This document shows, piece by piece, positions 1 to 10,001 of a DNA stretch of 64,000 nt. A program made the translations under genes and the position numbers. Origin of the DNA: Echinarachnius parma (taxonomy: Eukaryota > Echinodermata > Echinoidea > Clypeasteroida > Echinarachniidae); assembly GCA_037951105.1 (NCBI GenBank), contig JBAMJV010009705.1, forward strand, positions 19,607-83,606. Reading direction: 5' to 3'. The notes under the pieces are model-generated. The model had not been told where the DNA came from, made no database searches, and was given only the letters and a program-made list of their open reading frames with translations. Every line of letters starts with the position of its first letter. The first letter of the stretch is position 1.

Positions 1-124
1 CTTGCAATCGATAGCATCGCTTTCATCGTTTGCCATAGGTCTAAACGAAAATTCTCCTCTATCGACATATCGCGGCTCCTCCATGTCATATAACAAAATA
101 TTATTGCAATTACGTGACTGTGTT

Positions 125-837
125 GAGTCAATCAATGGGCCGTATGCATAAAAACAAGCAATTGCTTGTGCTAGCCTTTTGCTTGAATCGGTATGCATAA
201 AAACAAGCAATTGCTTGCAAGCAAAAGCATTTGCTTACAAGCACAAGCAATTGCTTACTGCTCGTAAGCAAATGCTTACCAAACAAGCAATTGCTTAAAA
301 CCGTATGCATAAAACGAACCTTTTACTTGTCTTGATAAGCAATTGCTTGCGTTTTTTTCAAGCACATCCAGACCAGCTTGAGCTCTTGCTTACTCAGGGC
401 ATTCGCGTTTAAGGATCAATTTTTCGTACCGTTTCAGGATGATTTCAAGCTCCATATTCCAGAGGTTATGTTGTGATCAAACTCCTGTTATTTTAGACTT
501 TTTACGGCAATTTTTGTCCATCGATCTGCACAGAAACCCCCCTGATGCTCCGCGCTGTTTTCCCCCTATTTGCGTAATAAAAAATACTGCTGCCAGGTCG
601 GGCACGAAGCGTTGTTGCCCTGCAGTGCGATGTTCGCACAACCGTAACGATCCTTTGTCCAACACGTAAGCAATTGCTTGGCAGTGCAAGCAAAAGGTTT
701 GAGCACAAGCAAAGGCTTGTGCATACGAATTTAAGCAATTGCTTGAACTTGATCTTTTGCTTGACAAGCTCTTGCTTGTGCTTAAAGCATTTGCTTATAA
801 GCAATTGCTTGTTTTTATGCATACGGCCCATTGACTC
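125..837. repeat. Foldback element built of AAGCAATTGCTT palindromes
   Basis: The two ends are inverted copies of each other: GAGTCAAT, then GGGCCGTATGCATAAAAACA, then AAGCAATTGCTT. The left copy has a 4-base insertion (TCAA) near its outer edge. About eight perfect AAGCAATTGCTT words plus many near-copies (AAGCATTTGCTT, AAGCAAATGCTT) fill 160-350 and 660-820. The middle, 365-660, is unique sequence that I do not recognise. I see no transposase, so this is probably a non-autonomous foldback DNA element. No gene is visible in bases 1-124. Confidence 0.75.
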
Positions 838-1623
838 GTAGTTGACCGTTGACCAAGTCAGATAACATAAACAATTATATTTTAAACTGTGCCCTAAATA
901 ACGCTACGCCCCTGCGCCCATACACACTGGCGTAACCGAAGTTACTTATTATCATGTATACGAAGGGTAAAGTGGGCCGGGGCCAGTGGTGTGGCTGTAG
1001 CCAAAACAAACCGAGACCACTGGTGTAGTTGTGTAAGAGGGGTGGGGGGGGGGGGGGGGGGGGGGGTCATCAAGACCGATTGTTGCCTGAGACCACTGGT
1101 CTAGATGGCCGAGACCACTATGTAGACCCTAGACCGCTAAAAAGTGGACCTCTCTGAATTGGGAGGGGTGCGGGGGTGCGCTACGGGCCTGCCTCCCAAT
1201 TCACTAATTTTTACCAACAGCTCGATGTCAACGAATACAACATAACGAACAAGTTTGTATCAACGATTTATGCATGGTTTTAGTATGTCCCACCACATTG
1301 TATAGTAATGTGCCTCTAATGTATAATTGCTATGATGCACTTGGTTTTAATTGTTATAAAAAATGATTTAAAGTATCCTAATAGAAGAGCATAACACAAT
1401 GGTCAAATTATTATGATTTAAGACTACTTAGATTTTAATCATATATTACTTAACTATTGTTACATGTTAATGAAAAGCAAATCATTGATTGGAATACTAG
1501 AACCTCATACAACCTGCATTTAATTAAACGAAGACACGTACATGTATTATAATCTATAATACACAACAACTTATAACTTATATAATTAGCTCCCGCTTCT
1601 TTTTTGTTATTGTCTTTTCCAAG
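838..1623. other. No gene seen; poly-G tract
   Basis: No coding exon is recognisable here. It holds an interrupted poly-G tract at about 1040-1066 and AT-rich sequence typical of an intron or intergenic spacer. If the receptor fragment starting at 1624 is real, this is intron sequence between its ectodomain, outside the window, and its transmembrane exon. Confidence 0.5.
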
Positions 1624-4600
1624 GTAACTGGGGGCTGGTCGGTGGTCTAGCGGCACTGCCTTCCCTGGTTCTTGTCATCGTACTGGTGGTCGTCGTCAGG
1701 TTCGTACAAGTTCTCTCTCTCAGTATCGTCATCAAACAATGCCGTGAATTATAACAAGCACAGTCCATTACACTCTAAAAATGAAGGTGCTAAAAAACGA
1801 GTGATGCTCGCGATCGTGCACCACAAGTGTAAGTAGTGAATTAAAGTCTGCGAGGTGCTAAAAGATCAGTGCTGAAAACTGGTGCTGTGAGAACAGCACC
1901 ACAACGTGCTAAATTCGCAACAATAGAGACTGTATGATACTATCCTTAGAGTGCGTTCGGCTTCCAGTGATGGGAGTTAGCTCAGTCGGTATCGCGTCTG
2001 ACTTGGACGCGTGTGATCCCCGGTTCGAATCCTACTATCGGACATCTTTATCCTGCTTCTTTTACCACGAAATGCATATGAGCTAAATTAAGTTCCGAGT
2101 TAACGGAAGCAACCCCTCCCCCCGTATTATTTTTTAGCACTATGGATTTTATTCATCACACACAATGTGGATTTCTTAGCACCAAACGTGCAAATTCGGT
2201 AACACCTCAAGTGGTGCTTAACTAGCACTTGTACTAGTGCCGAACCAGCACAGCTGTGCTGTCCCTATGCGAGCACCGAAAAGGTGCTGAATGTAGCTCT
2301 CCAAGTGCTAAAAACAGCAGTTCTGTTTTTTTAGTGTAGTCGCGGGGCTCGTACATGGCTGTTCTTGGCGAGTATGCTCCTCTGGGAGTTGAGGTGATGC
2401 GAAGGATAATTGTGGGGCACACTCTTTGTATTTCTTATTTAAAAAAAATATAAACAAATATATATTTTGTATTGTTTTTCAAAAAAATGGGGGTATGTGC
2501 CCCTCGTGCCCCCACCCCGCATAACAACGCCACTGATTGGAAACAAAAAAACATGTCTAAGCAACAACAAAACAAATTGTCTCCATCATTGATAAGCTGT
2601 GAAATACGATGTACACCTCATAACTCATGTAGGTTAAAACAATACGATATTGCTCCCTTCTATAGAACAACAAAGTCAAAAGTAAGAAGTCAAAAGTCAA
2701 AGTCAAAGTCAAAGTCAAAAGTTTTACTACAATATTAATACTGTCATTGTATCGTGTCACAACAAGTTTGGTGAAACCGGCCAACTACTCTGCATGGTGT
2801 CCATGGAACCCCCCCCCCCCCCCCCCCCCCCCCTCCATCAGACTGACATAATGACAAGGCCCTACGACGCCGTTTAACTTGCCTTAATATTCTATTTTCA
2901 TTATTCATCCCCGTAAGGATCGCACATACGTAAAACATTCTGTTCGTATTCGTCATGTTCGTTCGCATTCATTTGGCCTAAAGACAGATTTAAGATTTTA
3001 AAATACATTGGCAATACATCGATGGCTACTATTTGTTGTTGTACTTAAAATAATGTTACAAAACGTGATGATTTTGATGAATTTAGGAAGTCTCGCAAAA
3101 GATGATGACAAATTGTAATCAGTATTAACCTTTTCAATACGCCTAACAAATGTAAGATCACAAAGAGAAATATTACTATGTGGACATTACATTACTACAT
3201 TGAAACTCCTTTCAATTATCCTCTTTCAAGTTAAGAAATTCACTCTGTTACATTTCGAACCTGATTGAATCACTTTGATAGTGCTTAAACCCAAACTTAT
3301 TTGGTGTGTGAACATTAAAGGGGACTACCAGGCAAAGAACAACACATAGTTATATGGTTTGGTACCTTTGTGTGAAATCAAATAGATGCCCAACATTTTG
3401 CAAATACTTGTGTAATTCATAAACGTTATTACCACCACTTACGGAACCATTATGACCTCATGGTTCCGTATGCGGCAAACGTTTGCGAGTGCGCCAGTTC
3501 TATTCACTCGTACGTTTGGAGACAATAGAATCACGGACGATGCGTTCGTCCTGTAGACAAAAGGTACTCTTCGTACGCAGGCAGACCCATGAACACATGA
3601 TGTTGTATGGGGATTATAATACAAAAATATATACTTTTTTCTGGAAACATATTTTTCTTAACTTTTTTGGTGGAATGGAGTACTCAAAGTATTACCTTTT
3701 ATTTATAAGAATATTATTTTTGGGTGGTGGTACCCTAGAGTAAAAACACGAAATACAATACAGGGTCTTCAGTTGGCAGACTAACGGTCGTAGCGGTCGT
3801 GTATCATTTCGAACTTTTAAAAATCAATATGAATTTAACGAATAGGTATTTTCTAGTTCGTATTATCTTCTAAGAAAAGCTATTAAACTATACTTTCTCT
3901 ATATAAGACAACTATCTCCCAGCTATTGAAGTTAGCTGGCAAAAAGTGGGCAATACCTTGAAATGAAATGCTGTATTTCTGTATACTGCAGGTGTATATT
4001 TATCAAGTGCCGACGTCGACGACATGCCGGTGACATTACGAAGGACGACAAGAAGCCGTTAAGTCGTAACCGCTCATCATCGCCCGATCACGATGTGGGA
4101 ATAGGTTCAATCTGCATCAAGACAAAGACGCCTTCCGACAACCATGTCAACATGTTCGAGATGCTGGACGAGGAAAAAACATCTAATCACTATGACAACT
4201 GGAAACTACGCGTTGTTTCTGTTAAAGGTACATTATTGCAATCTTTGACTTTTTTTTATTTCAATAAACACCAAAGACAGTTCTAGTTATTAGGGGTACA
4301 GTACAGTTTTGGTAAGGCTAAACTTTAGTAACCAAAACCTGAACAATAACATTACAAACTATATAATAGTTATAACTCCACATGCTCGAAAGGTTTCCAA
4401 AATCCAAACCAATAAGTAAAAAGTATGTTTTCATTCAAAATGAGCCATTAAAACACCAGAGGGCGCTCTCTAAAAAAGCATTGGTGTCAACCATTTTTCA
4501 TACAAAATTATGCTTGTGATGTTTTTTTTTAAATAATGATTAAATAAAGAGATCATCAACAACTATTTAAAAACCTCTTTTGACAATTTTTTGAAAAAGT

Positions 4601-7600
4601 GTAAGCATTTTTTTAATTAAAAAAAAATCATCAAATAAATCTTGGCCCCAGATTTATTCCGATCGGATATATTTATTGATATTTCAGCCGTTTCTGAACC
4701 GATTTTGATCAAATAAAGTTGATTCTGTCATTAAAATCGTATGCTCTTTCAAATCTGATACTCGGTTTTTCATTATCTCACAACAAAATTATTTCGTGCA
4801 GCGCCCTCTATTCCAAAACTGAACTACCCCTTTAAGCATACTATATATACTTTATAAACTAAAGAGCGCTAGCAATAGTTATGGATTTGTTGAGTTAATG
4901 AAGATTATTATCATTGCAGGCAGTATAAATTGCTGATAAATACCCACAATCATAATAATAAAAGTGTTGATGTATGTAGCGCCTATCACGAATTCACGAT
5001 TGATAACCATCTCTATTAAGCGCTTTACAATTATATTATGTCATCGGATACATTCTGCAATCAATCCAGCACACAAAGTGCCCGTTTTCCACTTCCTGGG
5101 GAGCCCACCAGCCTGGCAACCTTGTGGGCGCACATAATGCTATTAAATTTTAATTAAAAACCCAATTCAAACTCTATATTTTTTTTTCCTACTCATAGAT
5201 ATGAAATTTTAGATATTGTTTCGAAATTTGATTCTAAGAAAAGTTCAGGCCATGATGAAATTAATAATTTCATTTTAAAAGGCATTATATCTTCCGTTGT
5301 GGATCCTCTTGTTCATATTTTTAATTTGTCTTTATTATATGGCCAGGTACCAAATTCTATGAAAATTGCTAAGGTTATTCCTTTGTTTAAAAAAGGAGAT
5401 AAATTAGATGTAAATAATTATCGACCGATTTCTTTATTGTCCTCTTTTTCGAAAATTTTAGAAAAAATAATTTATTCCCGGACAGTATCCTTTTTGAAGA
5501 ATAATAATATTTTTTCTAATCTCCAATTTGGTTTTAGGGAAAAACATAATACTGTACACGCATTATTGTCTTTTATTGAGAAGGTAGCTCATGCAATCGA
5601 CAAATCTTCTCATACGATAGGCATTTTCCTGGACTTCTCCAAGGCCTTTGACACAATTAATCACGACATTTTACTTTATAAACTTTCACATTATGGTGTA
5701 CGTGGGATGGCCTTGGAGTGGTTCAGGAGCTATCTTTCGGATAGAAAGCAGTATGTATCTTTAAATGATAACTCTTCTGCTCCCCATAATATAAATTGTG
5801 GTGTTCCACAAGGTAGTATACTAGGCCCACTTTTATTTATTTTATATATTAATGACTTTTGTCGATCATCCGAAATTTTGTCTTTCGTACTTTTCGCTGA
5901 TGATACGAATTTGTTTTTTTCTCATAATGATTCTTATAGACTAGTTGAAATTATTAATATTGAAATGAGTCATATTTTATCGTGGATCAGAGCGAACAAA
6001 TTATCATTGAATCTCCAGAAAACGAAATATATGTTGTTTAGTAAATCTATAGATTCGTTACCTGCTAACATAGTTTTTGAAAACACCCCTTTGGAGTGTG
6101 TTTCATTCATTAAATTTTTGGGTGTAACGGTTGACAATAACCTTACTTGGAAATTTCATATTGATAATATTTGTAAAACAATTTCTCGTAATATTGGTAT
6201 AATTAATAAAGTGAAGACATGTCTTCCTTTTAATTCATTAATTATGCTTTATAGTTCTTTGATACTCCCATACTTGAATTATGGTATCTTAGTTTGGGGT
6301 AACACTCATGAAACTTTATTGGATAAAGTGTTGTTATTACAAAAGAAGATTATTCGTATTATTTGTAATTCCCCCTTTCTCTCCCATACAGACCCCTTAT
6401 TTTTTGAAAATAAGATACTGAAGGTAAAAGATCTATATTTATTTCAACTTGGTCAATTTATGTATAATTATAATAAAAATATGTTGCCATCTGTTTTTCA
6501 AGAAATGTTTTTTAAAAATAGCTCAGTTCATAATTATCCAACAAGACATTCTGAAGAATTTCATTTACCTCTCTTGCGGACCCTCCTTGCTCAAAATACA
6601 TTTATATATGAAGGCCCCAAATTATGGAATTCTTTAAGTACTGAAATAAAAAATGCTCCATCGATTAATATTTTTAAGAAAAATTTTAAATTGTTTTTAT
6701 TACAATCTTATGTACATCATTGAACTATATCGCCCATTTACTCTTTCCCCGTCCGTACGTCATCCTGAACAAGGTCTTTCTCTACTCGCAGACTCAAAAT
6801 GTAATCTGATATGATATATTGTGCCTTCTCATGCATAGCTCCTTTCTAAGCGCGCAACTCTTTTTCCTCATTTTCACTTGAACCCCACATGTAGCTCATC
6901 CTTTTGTACTACTGATTATATTTGTACCCCCGATCCCTCACTTCCGTTTGGCAGTGTCTAATTGTTGTATTGTATCCGTCATCTCCTATTGTTGTCAAAT
7001 TCTCTCTTGTCCCATGTAGGTCTCTGTTGGCACCCCTTTTTTCCTCTATACTTTTTTGTAGTCTAGAATGTGTTAATTTAAATATACAATAATATTCCTA
7101 ACTATTATTTGAGGGGTCCACAATTGTACAAGCACTGCTTTTTAGTGGACCCCTCTTGTTTCCAATATGTATATCTCTATTTTGTATAAATTGTAATAAT
7201 TCATTTGTAATGTTTTGTTGGAAGCAAGAATAAAATTGAAATTGAAATTGAAATGCTAAGGAACTACGCTCCATTCTTCCGGGTACTCATACACCTGGGT
7301 GAAGAGCAGCAAATGTGGATACATTTTCTTGCTGGAGGAAAAATGCGATTTGCATACTCTGGCTTCGAACTCGGGACCTCATGATTGGAAGGCACGCGCT
7401 TTTCCAATCTTTCCACACCACTTCCACAATCATGCCAGTAATATTTCGAGTATTTTTGTTATTTACTACACGTAGAAATATAAATAAATTAGTAAAGCAA
7501 TGTTCTCTGGAACTAGTAAATTAAATGCAATTCCAATGAATTCGTAAGAACGTTTTGAAGCTTCCACCTACCCCCTCAATAAAAAAAAAATAAAAAAATT

Positions 7601-7900
7601 ATCATAATTTACATTATTATTTTATCTTATAAATGTACATCATATCCTTCATTTAAAGACGATGCACTACAAACCAAGACGACGTCGATGACGACGACGA
7701 CGCCTAAAAAGAAAAGTGATATCGGAAATGAGGGTGGCTTGGAAGATCCAGACCTACACGTATACGCTAACACAACTATCGACCAGTCCAACATTCCGAC
7801 GCAACCTAAAATGCCACCACTGCCAATGCCCGCAAAATCAGCCGTTACTATGGGAACCCCCATTGACCCATCGCAGGAACTGTACATCACTGTACTATAA
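1624..7900 (+). CDS. 3' part of a type I membrane receptor (transmembrane and cytoplasmic exons)
   Basis: Three exons join in frame: 1624-1699, 3992-4227 and 7659-7900 (stop at 7898-7900), giving 183 residues. Exon one encodes about 22 hydrophobic residues (WGLVGGLAALPSLVLVIVLV, then VVVR). It follows a pyrimidine-rich acceptor and enters in phase 1. The next exon joins in phase 2 and starts CIFIKCRRRR, a basic stop-transfer anchor. The last joins in phase 1 and holds Tyr motifs HVYANT and ELYITVL at the C-terminus; TVL is also a class I PDZ-ligand pattern. The phase 1 / phase 2 pattern around the transmembrane exon is the same as in both downstream receptors, which suggests a shared origin. 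The sequence similarity is weak. The ectodomain is not in the window. Not recognised as a named family. The introns contain a TA-type element, two TTAA elements and a non-LTR retrotransposon. Confidence 0.55.
1771..2336. mobile_element. TA-flanked non-autonomous element with AGCAC/GTGCT palindromes
   Basis: The ends CACTCTAAAAA and TTTTTTAGTG are inverted copies and are flanked by TA on both sides, as for Tc1/mariner-type insertions. Inside, GTGCT and AGCAC words recur in inverted pairs on both sides of a tRNA-like segment. No transposase frame is present. It sits in the first intron of the partial receptor gene. Confidence 0.6.
1974..2045 (+). pseudogene. tRNA-like sequence with A and B boxes
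   Basis: The A-box-like TAGCTCAGTCGGTA and B-box GGTTCGAATCC are spaced as in a tRNA gene. A 5-bp stem, GCGTC with GACGC, encloses a seven-base loop TGACTTG, which lacks the expected T at position 33. The D stem and T stem are mispaired and the acceptor stem is imperfect. It is more likely a tRNA pseudogene or SINE head captured inside the element at 1771-2336 than a working tRNA. Confidence 0.5.
2337..3318. other. Intronic spacer: AAAGTC repeats and poly-C
   Basis: No exon is recognised. There are short AAGTCA-type repeats at about 2670-2720 and a poly-C tract at about 2809-2833, where the exact length should be treated with caution. The remainder is AT-rich. Confidence 0.5.
3319..3737. mobile_element. 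TTAA-type MITE family B, copy 1
   Basis: It begins AGGGGACTACCAGGCAAAGA after a TTAA and ends GGTGGTGGTACCCT. The two ends form an imperfect inverted repeat (AGGG.ACCACC). Collinear copies lie at 8182-8624 and 25743-26165. The right-hand TTAA is degraded in this copy. TTAA target sites point to piggyBac-type mobilisation; no transposase is encoded. Confidence 0.7.
4292..4831 (-). mobile_element. TTAA-type MITE family A, copy 1 (inverted)
   Basis: An approximately 540-bp element in reverse orientation to the copies at 8629 and 38799. Its ends read AGGGGTACAGTACAGTTTTG and CCAAAACTGAACTACCCCT, followed by TTAA at 4832. The internal sequence is collinear with the other copies. It lies just after the exon ending at 4227. 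No coding capacity is seen. Confidence 0.75.
4836..5185. other. Intronic spacer
   Basis: No exon or repeat that I can name. It is AT-rich intron sequence between a family A element and the 5'-truncated retrotransposon. Confidence 0.4.
5190..7253 (+). mobile_element. 5'-truncated CR1/jockey-type non-LTR retrotransposon
   Basis: The element starts abruptly within the reverse transcriptase region and runs past the stop codon through a 3' untranslated region. It ends in a short TGAAAT tandem repeat at 7233-7253, a 3' tail style seen in CR1/L2-like elements. It sits in the second intron of the partial receptor, in the same orientation. Abrupt 5' truncation is the usual product of incomplete target-primed reverse transcription. 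Confidence 0.75.
5200..6723 (+). CDS. Non-LTR retrotransposon reverse transcriptase (5' incomplete)
   Basis: An uninterrupted frame of about 507 codons without its natural N-terminus. Reverse transcriptase motifs appear in order: NNYRPISLLSSFSKILEK (about residues 59-76), FLDFSKAFDTINH (about 142-154), CGVPQGSILGPLLF (about 201-214) and the catalytic FADDT (about 235-239). A C-terminal segment with GPKLWNSL is typical of CR1/jockey-like open reading frame 2 proteins. The endonuclease domain expected upstream is absent, so this copy cannot be autonomous. No stop or frameshift interrupts the remaining coding part, which suggests a fairly recent insertion. Confidence 0.85.
   Translation, partial: YEILDIVSKFDSKKSSGHDEINNFILKGIISSVVDPLVHIFNLSLLYGQVPNSMKIAKVIPLFKKGDKLDVNNYRPISLLSSFSKILEKIIYSRTVSFLKNNNIFSNLQFGFREKHNTVHALLSFIEKVAHAIDKSSHTIGIFLDFSKAFDTINHDILLYKLSHYGVRGMALEWFRSYLSDRKQYVSLNDNSSAPHNINCGVPQGSILGPLLFILYINDFCRSSEILSFVLFADDTNLFFSHNDSYRLVEIINIEMSHILSWIRANKLSLNLQKTKYMLFSKSIDSLPANIVFENTPLECVSFIKFLGVTVDNNLTWKFHIDNICKTISRNIGIINKVKTCLPFNSLIMLYSSLILPYLNYGILVWGNTHETLLDKVLLLQKKIIRIICNSPFLSHTDPLFFENKILKVKDLYLFQLGQFMYNYNKNMLPSVFQEMFFKNSSVHNYPTRHSEEFHLPLLRTLLAQNTFIYEGPKLWNSLSTEIKNAPSINIFKKNFKLFLLQSYVHH
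7254..7450 (-). repeat. tRNA-derived SINE-like fragment
   Basis: Read on the minus strand, this contains a B-box-like GGTCCCGAGTTCGAAGCC near 7365-7385. A related minus-strand stretch with CCCGAGTTCAAAGCC is at about 30335-30355. Both look like tRNA-derived SINE remnants. The boundaries are approximate. Confidence 0.4.
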
Positions 7901-7920
7901 TACCTTTCCGGGTCAAACGC

Positions 7921-8030
7921 TGTGATAGGTGGCTTGCCATACATCGTTTTAAAAGAGTAACGCGGCATTCCGTAGTTTGTGGATGTTCTCGGAGTTTTAT
8001 CGAATTTGATTTCACTCATAAAAAAAAACC
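7921..8030. repeat. Repeat also found at 10611 and 10881
   Basis: This segment starts GTGATAGGTGGCTTGCCATAC and continues through GGATGTTCTCGGAGTTTTA. Diverged copies are at 10611-10676 and 10881-10985. The copy at 10611 is preceded by AAGGGGGGAAAT, which looks like a polypurine tract, so these may be remnants of an LTR. The identity is uncertain. It directly follows the last exon of the partial receptor and may lie in its 3' untranslated region. Confidence 0.45.
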
Positions 8031-8181
8031 TATTAGTGTCTTGATTTCGGAGTTGTGAGGAGAAGGAGAACGTGAACACATAACATGGGGGCCGGCCGGG
8101 AAACAACAAATAGTTGAATATCACACACAAACAAAACTGTGGAAAATGGACGTAATAGATGCATGAAGCTCGTTGTGTTAA

Positions 8182-8624
8182 AGGGGACCACCAGGCAAAG
8201 AACAACACATTATTATATGTTTCGGTACCGTTTTGTGATATCAAATAGATACGTAACATTTTGCAAAGGGTTGTGTAATTCATAAACAAAGCAATTAATT
8301 TCCACCACTTACGAAACCACTGCTATTTCCTGGTTCCATACGGGCCAACCATTTGCGAGCGCGCCAATGCTATTCACGCGCACGTTTGTAAACAATAGAT
8401 TCCCGGGCGATTCGTTCGGTCTGCACACATTGCAATTCACCGCTGCGCACACATAGCAGTCTGCGTAATTCAGACCGCATGAACGCATGCTTTAGAATGG
8501 TGATGCGTTTCCAATTATATATTTTTTTTCTGGAAACATATTTTTGTGAACTTGTTGATGAAATGGAATACTAAAGATGTTACCTTTCTTTAATAAGAAT
8601 ATTATTTTTGGGTGGTGGTACCCT
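8182..8624. mobile_element. TTAA-type MITE family B, copy 2
   Basis: The best-preserved family B copy. It begins AGGGGACCACCAGGCAAAGA right after TTAA (8178-8181) and ends GGTGGTGGTACCCT right before TTAA (8625-8628). That second TTAA is also the left target site of the family A element starting at 8629, so two different families abut with a single shared TTAA. No protein is encoded. Confidence 0.8.
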
Positions 8625-8628
8625 TTAA

Positions 8629-9172
8629 AGGGGTAGTTTAGTTTTGGTAGAGAGGGCGCTGCACATCACAATTTTTTGTGAGGTAATGAAAAACTGAGTG
8701 TCGAATTTGAGAGAACATGCAATTTTAATGGCAGAATAAACTTTATTTGGTCAAAATCGACCAAGAAACGGCTGAAATATCAATAAATATATCTGATCTT
8801 ATAATTATTTGGGGTCCAAATAATTGGATGATTTTTTCAAAAAATAAAAAAAATGCTTGCACTTTTTCAAAAAATTTCAAAAGCGTTTTTTAAATAGTTG
8901 TTGATGATCTCTCTATTTATTCATTATTTCAATAAAACATCACATGCATAATTTTGTATGAGAAATGGTTGAAACTTGAAACCAATGCCTTTATAGAAAG
9001 CGCCCTCTTGTGTTTTAATGGCTCTTTTTTGTAATGATAACGGGCTTTTTACTTAGTCGTTTGTAATTTTGTATACCTTTCAAGAATGGTGGGGTTATAA
9101 ATATTAGTTTGTAATGTTACTGTGCAGGTTTTGGTTACTAAAGCTCAGCCTTACCAAAACTGTACTACCCCT
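8629..9172 (+). mobile_element. TTAA-type MITE family A, copy 2
   Basis: A complete copy of about 544 bp. It starts AGGGGTAGTTTAGTTTTGGT and ends ACCAAAACTGTACTACCCCT, and is flanked by TTAA at 8625-8628 and 9173-9176. The ends are inverted copies of each other. Other copies are at 4292-4831 (inverted), 38799-39333 and 50286-50769 (5' truncated). There is also a degraded copy that the LTR retrotransposon at 11461 interrupts. Confidence 0.85.
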
Positions 9173-9176
9173 TTAA

Positions 9177-10001
9177 ATAAATCAAACTTTATTTATAATA
9201 GTTTTTTTGCATCTGGATGATCTGGTTGATGCAGGCAGAGAATGCATTTTTATTTTGTTGTTGTTTTGTTTTTAATTGTTAAATTTAAAGGAATGTGCAA
9301 AGAAATTGCATTCAAAGAAAGCGTTATTGTATATTACGTATAAACAAAACTCATACAGTGGAAATTAACATGTGCAGCTGATGCAGGTTAAAGCCAGTTG
9401 TTTTTGTTGAAGTTTTGATACTTGTGTACATGTACATGTTGTAATATAACTTTAGTAAAACTGATATTTAATGTATGAAGACAAAATGCATGTTTTGTTT
9501 TGAAGAATTTTTTTGATTATATGATGTGTATTATAGTTGGTACTTTATGCTAGCAACCGGAAACTCACTAGTTAAGCATGAAGATGATAATTGTGAAAGG
9601 TACATAATTAGACAAAAGTTGTAATTATGTGTATGATATCATTATGCCATGAAAGATGTTCGTAATTTGTTATAAATGTTGTACATGAGTGTTGTACATG
9701 AATGTATAATAGTTAGTTTTGCTTGCATATGTGAATTCAGACTGATCAACAGGAAACGATTTGTTTTGCTGTTGTACTAATTGCATGCTGGTACAGATTG
9801 TACAGTTATGCACAATTATGTAAATTACATATTTTTGTTGAAGTTTTGTAAATGTATTTTACTTTTGATTACATGTATTGTAAGGATGAAACATATTTAT
9901 GCCACTAGACAATAAGATATGTCATATAAGTTATATGCATGTTAGAATAACGTAGGTTACATGCAGTTGCAGTTGTACGTTAGGTTATGATGTGTATGCA
10001 G
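9177..10001. other. AT-rich spacer, nothing recognised
   Basis: No exon, RNA gene or repeat family is recognised in this stretch. Several runs of TGTACATG-type words occur, without a clear period. Confidence 0.4.

Noticed and set aside
439-831. Open frames on both strands within the AAGCAATTGCTT element
   Set aside because: They cover repeats and a short unique core, have no recognisable domain, and overlap on both strands. They are by-products of the palindromic composition.
1974-2045. A functional tRNA gene
   Set aside because: The A and B boxes are good, but the D and T stems mispair and position 33 of the anticodon loop is not T. Kept as a pseudogene or SINE head only.
3963-4286. A 107-codon independent gene
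   Set aside because: Better explained as an exon (3992-4227) with AG and GT borders in phase with the transmembrane exon at 1624 and the last exon at 7659.
7627-8289. 220-codon minus-strand frame opposite the last exon of the partial receptor
   Set aside because: It runs through the complement of the + strand exon, a repeat and a MITE. It has no domain, and the + strand exon has consistent phase and acceptor.
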